Assembly (NCBI RefSeq): GCF_025643255.1
Contig: NZ_CP087112.1
Coordinates: 2,852,001 to 2,916,000 of the forward strand
Source: Halomonas sp. 7T
GTDB taxonomy: Bacteria; Pseudomonadota; Gammaproteobacteria; Pseudomonadales; Halomonadaceae
Direction: 5' to 3'
DNA: 64,000 nt
Below the pieces are notes generated by a model. The model did no database searches. It saw only the letters and a program-made list of their open reading frames with translations, and had not been told where the DNA came from. Below, in pieces: positions 1-7,247 of this stretch. Position 1 is the stretch's first letter. The number at the start of each line of letters is the position of its first letter. The position numbers and the translations under genes are program-made.

Positions 1-1887
1 CGCCAAATCTGCCTGCTGTAAAATTTCGCTGACGCCTACCTCCTTCCCAGCAAATAGCGTCACGCCAATGCTGCCTGAAATTTGTAGCGGGTGGTCATCA
101 ATGACCAGCGGCTCCCTGAGTGCCGCCAGTAGCTTATAAGCCACGCCTTCTGCATGCTGTGCCGCCGTCGCAAGGTCACTTCCCAGCTCATGCAGCATCA
201 CCACAAACTCGTCACCGCCTAGGCGAGCGGCGGTATCGCTATCACGTACGATCCCTGCTAGCCGCTTAGCCACCGATACCAGTAACGCATCGCCTAAATA
301 GTGGCCTAGGCTGTCGTTAATGGTTTTGAAGTTGTCCAGGTCAATAAACATGACCGCGCTGTAATGAGACTTCTGGTGTGTCTCCTGCTGACGCGCCTCA
401 ATACGATCAATTAAGAGACGTCGGTTGGGCAGTCCGGTAAGCGCATCAAAAAACGCTAGCTGATGAATTTCCTGCTCCGCGGCTTTGCGCTGGGTAATAT
501 CGCTTAACGTGGCGACATAGTGGGTAATCGCCCCGTCATCGTTACGCACTACGCTGATGGTCAGCCACTGGGGATAAATTTCGTCATTCTTACGCCGATT
601 CCACACTTCGCCTTGCCAGCTATCTTGCTGATTGAGTGATAGCCACATCTGACGATAAAACGCCGCATCATGGCGACCAGAATTCAACATGCTGGGCGTA
701 TGTCCGACTACCTCGTGCTCCGCGTAACCGGTAATCTGACTAAAGGTGTGGTTCACCTGCACAATGCGGTTATCCGCATCGGCAATAAACATGCCCAGGT
801 GGGTTTCAAACGCCATAGCCGCGATTTTGAGCTGAGCAGCCTCAAGCTCGGTGGCTTGCTGCGCTTTCTTTCGTGCCGCCACTTCCTGGGTCAGTTGAAA
901 ACGGTGTTCACGTAAGCCTTGCTCTGCCGCGTAAAGGCGTCGATAGTGATGAAAAGCCGTTGCCCCTAATGCCGCTAACAGCCCCACAATCACTAAGATA
1001 ATCCAAAAGCGACGCCACCAGTCGGATAGATAAAAGGTCGTGTCTTCTCCACTAATCACTAACCAGGGTGCATCGCTCAAGCGCCGCACGCTAAACAGTC
1101 GCTGCGTGTTATCTAGCGGTGAGACGCGTTCCCAGGTGGCCTCTATGTCACCACTGGCTAAAAAATGCGCCAACTCAGGCGTACTGACCTCACGGCCCAG
1201 CGTGGCAGGCACTTCCGCGCCTCTCTGGGAACGCTGCATAATAACGCGGGGCGTTGAATCTAATAGCGCTAGGCTCGCGCCGTCGTTCAGAGTCAAACGC
1301 CCCATCAGCTGCACAAAATAAGCCGGATCTAGCCGTGCAACGATATAGGCCTGTGGCTCATCAGCGCTGCTTTCTACACGTAATACGTGCAGCAAGCGTA
1401 GCCCACCTGCTTGTTCTGACTGATAAAGGCGCGTGACGGCATCGCGGCGGTCGCCATGCTCGGCTAACGCAGCAAAAACATCGTGTACCCCCACCTCAAA
1501 CCGTGTGTTCTGACGCGAAAGCGTTGAGGCTAATACGTTACCGCGCAGATCCACCAGCCCCACTTCGTCCCACAGGGCGACTTGGTCGCGTTGCTGCGTC
1601 AAATAGTCAGTCAGCACGGTGGTGGCCAGGCGCTCCTCGCGCGCAAGCCGATAGAGCGCTTCTACACTTTCAAGGGCATGGCGCGAGGTATCAAGGGCGC
1701 TGCCTAGCCATTCCGCCACCACATCGGCACTTGCGCCGGTGCGCGACTGCGCAGAAGCCCGCTGATCGAGGTAGTAGGTGCGCATCTCCCATGCCACCAG
1801 CGAAATGATACTTAACAGTAATAAGCCTCCCAGGCACCCTACCCATCGCGGTGAGAGGTGCCGCCACTTATCATTCCAATACCTCAA
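1..1887 (-). CDS. Membrane PAS-GGDEF diguanylate cyclase, C-terminus cut by window edge
   Basis: My translation of the minus strand gives 629 codons running off the left edge. A first membrane helix lies at about residues 14-31, an extracytoplasmic sensor region (probably Cache-like) at ~35-290, a second helix at ~292-310, a PAS domain at ~340-460 and a GGDEF domain from ~470. The GGDEF motif (residues 557-561) is intact, and RDSD five residues before it matches the product-inhibition I-site. The protein should make cyclic di-GMP; an EAL domain may follow outside the window. The start is TTG: its first two bases precede, and its bases overlap, the TGA of the upstream phytochrome-like gene (TTGA), with AAGGAG five bases ahead. 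An in-frame TAA just upstream excludes an earlier start except ATT. Translational coupling with the upstream gene is likely. Confidence 0.85.
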   Translation of the reverse strand, partial: MRYWNDKWRHLSPRWVGCLGGLLLLSIISLVAWEMRTYYLDQRASAQSRTGASADVVAEWLGSALDTSRHALESVEALYRLAREERLATTVLTDYLTQQRDQVALWDEVGLVDLRGNVLASTLSRQNTRFEVGVHDVFAALAEHGDRRDAVTRLYQSEQAGGLRLLHVLRVESSADEPQAYIVARLDPAYFVQLMGRLTLNDGASLALLDSTPRVIMQRSQRGAEVPATLGREVSTPELAHFLASGDIEATWERVSPLDNTQRLFSVRRLSDAPWLVISGEDTTFYLSDWWRRFWIILVIVGLLAALGATAFHHYRRLYAAEQGLREHRFQLTQEVAARKKAQQATELEAAQLKIAAMAFETHLGMFIADADNRIVQVNHTFSQITGYAEHEVVGHTPSMLNSGRHDAAFYRQMWLSLNQQDSWQGEVWNRRKNDEIYPQWLTISVVRNDDGAITHYVATLSDITQRKAAEQEIHQLAFFDALTGLPNRRLLIDRIEARQQETHQKSHYSAVMFIDLDNFKTINDSLGHYLGDALLVSVAKRLAGIVRDSDTAARLGGDEFVVMLHELGSDLATAAQHAEGVAYKLLAALREPLVIDDHPLQISGSIGVTLFAGKEVGVSEILQQADLA

Positions 1888-3887
1888 AATGGCTCCTTAA
1901 TCGCAACTTCAACGCGATTACGCCCGGTGCGTTTTGCCTGATACATCGCCTTATCGGCTTGGGCGACGATGGTTTTACAGCTATCACCGGGGTGCCACGC
2001 CGCCACGCCTACACTAACCGTGACCGGCTGCGTTAACCCGTCAACTTCTAGCGTCGTCACGAGGTGGCGTAGCCGCTCGGCCAACCCGACTGCCGCGTCA
2101 ATATCGGAGTGCGTCGCAAGCACGACAAACTCTTCGCCGCCCCAGCGACCAAGATGATCACAGCCGCGTAATGACCCTTCCACTAAGCGGGCAAGCGATA
2201 CCAGCACGTCATCGCCTAGGCTGTGGCCATGGTTATCGTTGATCTGCTTAAAGTGATCGACATCGAAGAGCAAAACAGCAAAGACCGCGCCGTAACGTTT
2301 AGCCGCCACCAGTTCAGCATCGATGGCTTGCTCAATGCGGTAGCGGTTCCACACCTGGGTCAGCGGATCAAAATGCGCCAGCTGCTCTAAGCGCTGATTG
2401 GCTTCGGCCAGCGCTTTGCGTTCGCACTCCAGGTACATATTAAGCGTGCTGATTTCGTAAGCCGAAATTGCCAGCGTTAGGTCTTCACCCAAGTCCACCG
2501 CCGCCAGGCGCTCAACCCGCTGCCACGCCTCGCTTTTACCCACCACTTCTTCATGCCATGCCGACGAGGGGGTGGCCAACGCCGCCTCCTGCGGAAACGT
2601 TTTAGGCTGCATTGCCCAGTAGAGACTTTCTATCTGTTCCGGACGAAAAAACAGCAGCCAACCTCGTTGAGCAGGATTAACAGGCAGAGGAACCGCGAGC
2701 ACACCACACTGCTGGGGCATGGACAGCGACGCGGTGAGCGGCTCTTTCGATATATGACGGGTGCACCACGGCCCGCTGTGGGCATGGGCTTTATCCAAAC
2801 GCTTCACTAGCTGGCTAATGGTCTCTGGAGCCGGCGTATTGCCGGCCTGAAAAACGCTGCTCTTCGCCCATAGTGCCACGCCGTGGGAGCGAAACAGGGC
2901 CATCCAGGTATCCGCCTGGTCAGCTAACAGCTGCTGTGGGCTTTGCGGCTCGACGCGCGCCTTCGTTGAAAGTGCCAAACTATCCTGCACGCGCTGTAAA
3001 TAGCGGGCTTCTTGACGTGCCCGCAGCAGCAGCAGGCGCTGAGTCGCCATTTGCACCAGCATGCGCACCGCATCCCGCACGGGAGGGGGTACCGGATGAG
3101 GCGTCGCCGAATGACAAAACAGCAGCCCCCATAGCCCCGTATCACTCTGCATAGCAACGCTTAATGTTCCGCGCACGCCGAGACGTCGAAGATAACGTTG
3201 ACGCTCTGGAGCAGGCGCACGCAAAAAACTGTCGTTAAGAGCAACAGGGCAGTCCCTGGGGACTAAATGCTCCCCCGGCGCAGCGACATCTTCAATGAGG
3301 CGCACCGGATGGCGCTCATAGGCAAGACGTAGAGAAAGGGGGAAATCACTGGCGGGAAAACGTTGGCCAAGCAGCGTCGGTAGGTTGTCATCGCGCGCTT
3401 CGGCGACAATAAGACCGTGCCAGTCGCTGTCAAAATGGCAGATCGTCACACGGTCATGACCGGTCAGCTCTTGAACAGTCCGCACCAGGTAGTCGAGCAG
3501 CTCTTCTTGGTGGCTCGCTTCTGTCAGCCTCAGCAAGCGATCATTCACGGTGCCTAATAGACGCCGTTTAGCGATAGGTGTGAGTGGTTCAACTTCCACC
3601 ACAACGTAGGCGCCTGAACGGTAGGCATAAAGCTGAAAACGCGTTGCACTCGCCGGACGCGTAAAGGTTAACGGCCCAGCTAGACGTTGTTGGCCTTTTA
3701 GTTCCCGGCGCAGCCGCTGGCTCAAGCGCTTACCCAGTACACCCGACAGCGTTTGAACACGGTCGTGGGTAACGGCCGTGCCAACGAGTGCCGCCAGGTT
3801 GCTACTGACAGCTTGAATCCGCCAACTGTCCGCATCCAGCACCAGCAGTGCGCCAAACGACTGAAGTAAAGGGTGATACTTCGACAC
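1884..3887 (-). CDS. Phytochrome-like (PAS-GAF-PHY) diguanylate cyclase lacking chromophore cysteines
   Basis: 667 aa. PAS-like segment at residues 1-105 (GALLVLD matches the start of phytochrome PAS domains), GAF at ~115-290 with PASDFP at 178-183 (PASDIP in bacteriophytochromes), PHY-like region at ~295-470 with a tongue-like stretch, and GGDEF at ~500-660 with intact GGEEF and an RGCD I-site. Cyclic di-GMP synthesis is therefore expected. Bacteriophytochromes attach biliverdin to a Cys a few residues before the PAS domain. Here the protein begins at a GTG directly at that point, and an in-frame TGA 27 bases upstream leaves no room for it. The GAF cysteine used by cyanobacterial phytochromes is also replaced (APERQRYL). 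The gene begins 20 bases after motD in the fliA-motCD transcription unit, so a motility role is likely. Whether it binds any bilin cannot be told. Confidence 0.82.
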   Translation of the reverse strand: MSKYHPLLQSFGALLVLDADSWRIQAVSSNLAALVGTAVTHDRVQTLSGVLGKRLSQRLRRELKGQQRLAGPLTFTRPASATRFQLYAYRSGAYVVVEVEPLTPIAKRRLLGTVNDRLLRLTEASHQEELLDYLVRTVQELTGHDRVTICHFDSDWHGLIVAEARDDNLPTLLGQRFPASDFPLSLRLAYERHPVRLIEDVAAPGEHLVPRDCPVALNDSFLRAPAPERQRYLRRLGVRGTLSVAMQSDTGLWGLLFCHSATPHPVPPPVRDAVRMLVQMATQRLLLLRARQEARYLQRVQDSLALSTKARVEPQSPQQLLADQADTWMALFRSHGVALWAKSSVFQAGNTPAPETISQLVKRLDKAHAHSGPWCTRHISKEPLTASLSMPQQCGVLAVPLPVNPAQRGWLLFFRPEQIESLYWAMQPKTFPQEAALATPSSAWHEEVVGKSEAWQRVERLAAVDLGEDLTLAISAYEISTLNMYLECERKALAEANQRLEQLAHFDPLTQVWNRYRIEQAIDAELVAAKRYGAVFAVLLFDVDHFKQINDNHGHSLGDDVLVSLARLVEGSLRGCDHLGRWGGEEFVVLATHSDIDAAVGLAERLRHLVTTLEVDGLTQPVTVSVGVAAWHPGDSCKTIVAQADKAMYQAKRTGRNRVEVAIKEPF

Positions 3888-3907
3888 AAAAATAGCCTCG
3901 AAAAAAT

Positions 3908-4582
3908 CTATTCACCCTCAAGCTGCTGTTTTAGCAACAGCTCAACGCGACGATTGGCTGCTCTACCTTCTAGCGTCGCGTTGCTTTCCATGGGTTGGGT
4001 ATCGGCATATCCGACCGCCCGCATTCGTGAAACAGCGATTCCCTGGCGTTCAAGGTGGCGAACAACCGCAATCGCGCGACCTACAGAAAGCTCCCAATTC
4101 GACGGGAATCGTGACGTAGCAATGGGTATATTATCAGTATGTCCTTCTACCGAAATTTGACCTTCAAAAGCCTCAAGCGTGGCTGTCAGGCTTTCTAGCA
4201 CATTTTGCCCTTGGGGCGTGAGCACAGCATCGCCACTGGGGAACAAAAGGCTATCATCGATACGCAGGGTGACGCCTTCCCGGCCCTGGGAAACGCTGAC
4301 ACCAGGAATGTTTAGCCCCGCCATTTGTGGCCGCAGCCCTTGATGACGCGGCTTGATACCCGTGGCCAGGGTCGCAAGGGGCAGCGATGTAATCGCGCTG
4401 GCCAAGCGCATGTTGTCGCTATCCGATGCCTCCCCGCCCCCTGGTGGCGTTAACGCCAGCAGTAGCACAAACAGGGTGATCAACAGCGTTAAAACGTCCA
4501 GATAGCTCGTTAACCAGCTCTCATCCCCCTCGCCTTCGGCAATGGGCATTTCCAGCGCATGACGGGCTTCACTATTCAGCAT
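3908..4582 (-). CDS. motD: Second flagellar stator subunit, MotB/PomB/MotD family
   Basis: 224 aa: short cytoplasmic N-terminus, one membrane helix at ~24-43 carrying the ion-binding Asp (SYLDVL, about D29), a linker and an OmpA-like peptidoglycan-binding domain (GHTDN near the middle, then NWELSVGRA and RRVELLL). It anchors the stator to the wall and forms the ion channel with its MotA-type partner, encoded four bases upstream. The helix resembles MotD/PomB and Bacillus-type proteins more than E. coli MotB, so it may pair with sodium, but the ion cannot be assigned from sequence alone. It is distinct from the motB at 24059-24976. The name follows Pseudomonas motD, which is also placed near fliA and che genes. 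Confidence 0.85.
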   Translation of the reverse strand: MLNSEARHALEMPIAEGEGDESWLTSYLDVLTLLITLFVLLLALTPPGGGEASDSDNMRLASAITSLPLATLATGIKPRHQGLRPQMAGLNIPGVSVSQGREGVTLRIDDSLLFPSGDAVLTPQGQNVLESLTATLEAFEGQISVEGHTDNIPIATSRFPSNWELSVGRAIAVVRHLERQGIAVSRMRAVGYADTQPMESNATLEGRAANRRVELLLKQQLEGE

Positions 4583-4586
4583 GGCG

Positions 4587-5402
4587 CTACCCTTTTGTCG
4601 ATGGGCTAGGCGCTTCGCGCGGCTTCACGTTAGCGTCGCGGATTTCATCGTGGTAGTTAGCAACAAATGAGTTCAGTGTTTCTTCAATAAACGAAGGCAG
4701 GCGGCGCTTGGTAATCAGCGATATGCCTTCGAGCACCATGTTCATGGTGATAAGGCGCTCTTCGGTGCGCCGCTCCAGCTTAACGGCAACCGGCTTAAAC
4801 ACTAAGTTGGCGAGCAAAATGCCATAAAACGTGGTGAGCAAGGCAACGGCCATGCGCGGTCCAATGACTTCTAGGTCGCCTGCATCCATGACTTCAAGCA
4901 TATTGACCAACCCCACCAAGGTGCCAATCATGCCAAAAGCAGGCGCATAGGTGGCCATCGTGCGGAAAATTTGTGCCTCTGCATGTTCTCGCGCTTTTAA
5001 CCGTGCGATGCGCCAGCGCAGCATATCGAAAATCTCATCCTCTTTGGTATTCGCAATCACCAGCTGAATACCCGTGCGTAGAAATGGATTTCGGGTATGT
5101 TCTAGCTCTTTTTCCACCGCTCGCACGTCGCCTTTAAACCATAGCCGAGACATCGATACCAGCTCATTAATGTCGTCTCGCACGTAGGTGTTTTCACGAC
5201 GAAACACTAAACCGACCAAGCGCACGACCCTGAGCACTTCTTTCAGTGGGTAGCTGATAAACGTCGCCGCCAGCGTGCCGGTGATGACAATCGCAAGGCC
5301 TGGCAAATTCAGAAAGCTTTCGGGGGACTCTGCGGTAAAAAACAGTACGCTGACAAGCAGTAGGATGCTGGCAGATATACCGATTAGCGTAGATGGATTC
5401 AT
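4587..5402 (-). CDS. motC: Second flagellar stator subunit, MotA/PomA/MotC family
   Basis: About 271 aa with four predicted membrane helices, two near the N-terminus and two around residues 150-205 (APAFGMIGTLVGLVNML and AVALLTTFYGILLANLVF), the proton-channel family signature. The cytoplasmic loop between helices 2 and 3 carries the charged residues that contact FliG. It is closer to PomA/MotC than to the second MotA in this window (24973-25842). I take ATG at 5402 as the start because GAGGAG lies six bases ahead; the open frame begins with a TTG one codon earlier. It sits 36 bases after fliA and directly before motD. Confidence 0.87.
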   Translation of the reverse strand: MNPSTLIGISASILLLVSVLFFTAESPESFLNLPGLAIVITGTLAATFISYPLKEVLRVVRLVGLVFRRENTYVRDDINELVSMSRLWFKGDVRAVEKELEHTRNPFLRTGIQLVIANTKEDEIFDMLRWRIARLKAREHAEAQIFRTMATYAPAFGMIGTLVGLVNMLEVMDAGDLEVIGPRMAVALLTTFYGILLANLVFKPVAVKLERRTEERLITMNMVLEGISLITKRRLPSFIEETLNSFVANYHDEIRDANVKPREAPSPSTKG

Positions 5403-5441
5403 CAACGGCTCCTCGCCGGGTTCAAATACGTGAGTGAGAGA

Positions 5442-6143
5442 TTAATGGGCATCGTGCAGGCGGGCGCGTAAACGGCTAACAGCCTGACTATGCAGCTGGG
5501 AAACACGCGACTCCGTCACGCCCAGCACAGCACCCACCTCTTTTAAATTCATCTCTTCTTGGTAGTACAGCGCCATTAACAGCTTTTCTCGCTCGGGCAG
5601 CGCCTCAATCGCTTCAATCAGGGCTTGCCGCTGCTGGGCACCCAGCAGCTGGTCAAACAGCCTATTGCCAGCGTCGCCGCCGCTAGGCTCTCCACCCTCT
5701 CCGACAAGCTCTTCAAACGGCAGCAGCTGGCCGCTATTGGTATCATTAAGCAGCTGCTGATAGTCGCTAAGCGGCATCCCTAAGTCACGGGCAATCTCCC
5801 CCTCGTCGGGCGCGCGGCCTAGCTGTTGCTCTAGCCGACGCACCGCCTCATCCATTGCCCTAGCCGAACGCCGCACGCTGCGGGGAAGCCAATCGCGCGT
5901 GCGTAGCTCGTCCATCATCGCGCCACGGATTCGCTGGCTAGCAAAGGTCGCAAAAGTCGCGCCCTGGGCCGCATCAAAACGCCCAAGGGCTTCTAATAAC
6001 CCCACCATCCCCGCCTGGATCAGATCATCTAGCTCGATACTTGCGGGCAGTCTCACCTGCAGCGTTAAGGCCTGACGTCTCACCAGCGGCATGTATTGCG
6101 TTAACAGCTCACTCTGTTTGATCCTGCCTTGTGCTGTATACAT
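5442..6143 (-). CDS. fliA: Flagellar sigma factor FliA (sigma-28)
   Basis: 233 aa sigma-70 family factor without region 1. Region 2 is visible at ~15-75 (ELDDLIQAGMVGLLEALGRFD and FATFASQRIRGAMMDELR), region 3 at ~85-135 and region 4 at ~180-230 with a helix-turn-helix (LKEVGAVLGVTESRVSQLHSQA). It directs RNA polymerase to late flagellar promoters of the TAAAGTTT-N11-GCCGATAA type, four of which are found in this window. FlgM (55696-55962) is its expected anti-sigma factor. It lies 27 bases after flhE and before motCD, so it probably belongs to the flhB-flhA-flhF transcription unit. Confidence 0.96.
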   Translation of the reverse strand: MYTAQGRIKQSELLTQYMPLVRRQALTLQVRLPASIELDDLIQAGMVGLLEALGRFDAAQGATFATFASQRIRGAMMDELRTRDWLPRSVRRSARAMDEAVRRLEQQLGRAPDEGEIARDLGMPLSDYQQLLNDTNSGQLLPFEELVGEGGEPSGGDAGNRLFDQLLGAQQRQALIEAIEALPEREKLLMALYYQEEMNLKEVGAVLGVTESRVSQLHSQAVSRLRARLHDAH

Positions 6144-6170
6144 CCTCGTGCCTCGCGGCTGAACTACTTG

Positions 6171-6608
6171 TTACTGGTAATTCACGATTGCTTGTAGCCC
6201 CTGTATCCGCACCGGCCGCTGGCCAGGCATTAAGGCAAAACGAAAATACAGCGGCGCATCGGCGTGCTTACCTGCCAATGCCAGGGTAGTGCCTCGCATG
6301 CTGTTCAGTGGAACGCACTGTTCTGGGTGGCATAGCCACGCATTGACCAGCGCCGCGGGTGGTGCCTCATACCGCCATTGAATCCTGTCGATGACGGCAT
6401 TGCCCACTTGCGCTGCATTCGGTGCCACGATGGGGCCGCTGCTGCTGACCCTATCGCTCATGGCAACCATGACGCTGGGAACGTGACTGCTCCAACTGCC
6501 AGGCGCTGCCTGCACGTGACTGGCTAGCGCCATGGCGCTAAGCATTATCAGCAGAATCAGCGCGACAATTTTTAATTTCATTCTGCCTTGCTGGCGTTGT
6601 CGCTGCAT
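6171..6608 (-). CDS. flhE: Flagellar protein FlhE
   Basis: 145 aa exported protein. A hydrophobic signal sequence at ~11-34 ends in a likely cleavage after ASHVQA. The C-terminal half matches enteric FlhE: two cysteines (LCHPEQCVPL), a GTT motif and the terminal IVNYQ (IVNYR in E. coli). FlhE is a periplasmic accessory protein of flagellar assembly, reported in enteric bacteria to limit proton leakage through the export gate. The position downstream of flhBA, with flhF and one unknown gene inserted, supports the call. The first ATG has GGGGGA a few bases upstream; a second ATG ten codons later is possible. Confidence 0.8.
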   Translation of the reverse strand: MQRQRQQGRMKLKIVALILLIMLSAMALASHVQAAPGSWSSHVPSVMVAMSDRVSSSGPIVAPNAAQVGNAVIDRIQWRYEAPPAALVNAWLCHPEQCVPLNSMRGTTLALAGKHADAPLYFRFALMPGQRPVRIQGLQAIVNYQ

Positions 6609-6680
6609 AGGTTCCCCCGGTAACGCTGATAGGCAGTGGCCTCTGCCAATACCCGCTGACTTATGAGCGCTGCGGCTCCC

Positions 6681-7247
6681 TTATCGAGCAAGCAACAGCA
6701 GCTCGGTGTCTAAATAACTTGCGGCTGCTTCTCGCAAGTTATCGAGTAATCCTTGGCGTGGCAAGTGAGGTTCATGTAGCGCCAACAGGCGCTTTGGGCC
6801 TTTGTTGTCATGCACTTGCCGCAAAATTCGATACATGGACATAAACGCATCCGCATCGCTATTAACCCACAATGCCCAGCGTGAATAACGGGCCGATAGC
6901 AATGGGAGGTTAGCGGTTGCAGGATCAACCAAATGTATGTCCCAGTCATCAGGGTTTCCAGCCCAGCGACGCCCGAGCGCCGACCATTGGCTGAGGCGAC
7001 TTTTGACTTTATTCACCTGATATTGATGGGAGGATAAGCCCACCACAACTAGCGGCTGCTTCACCGCTGGCGGTACCTCTACGGTAGGCTGCATCGCGGA
7101 TACAGCATAAGCAGAAGCCGCTTCCTGTGAGACAGGTGCGGCGGGAGATGCCTCAGCCATTAGCGTATCTTCAGGCATTTCTCCACGCTGCTGGCGCTGT
7201 AAATCTGCCCATTTACGCAGCCCTGCCGCCTGATCCTGGCTGCTCAT
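6681..7247 (-). CDS. Unrecognised protein overlapping the end of flhF
   Basis: 188 aa with no family I can name. Its ATG overlaps the flhF stop by four bases (ATGA), so it is translated as part of the flhF operon. Residues 1-60 are polar, Ala/Pro-rich and probably disordered. A compact region from ~65 begins with a hydrophobic strand (PLVVVGLSS) and continues with alternating strands and helices (WDIHLVDP, RWALWVNS, RLLALHEPH) to a Leu-rich end. In polar flagellates flhG, a MinD-type ATPase, sits here, but this protein has no Walker A motif and is much shorter. The fold could be a degenerate Rossmann-like domain; that is inference only. Confidence 0.8.
   Translation of the reverse strand: MSSQDQAAGLRKWADLQRQQRGEMPEDTLMAEASPAAPVSQEAASAYAVSAMQPTVEVPPAVKQPLVVVGLSSHQYQVNKVKSRLSQWSALGRRWAGNPDDWDIHLVDPATANLPLLSARYSRWALWVNSDADAFMSMYRILRQVHDNKGPKRLLALHEPHLPRQGLLDNLREAAASYLDTELLLLAR

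Noticed and set aside
6681..7247. Calling the 188-aa gene flhG
   Set aside because: No Walker A or MinD-type motifs and only about two-thirds of the usual length; position alone is not enough.
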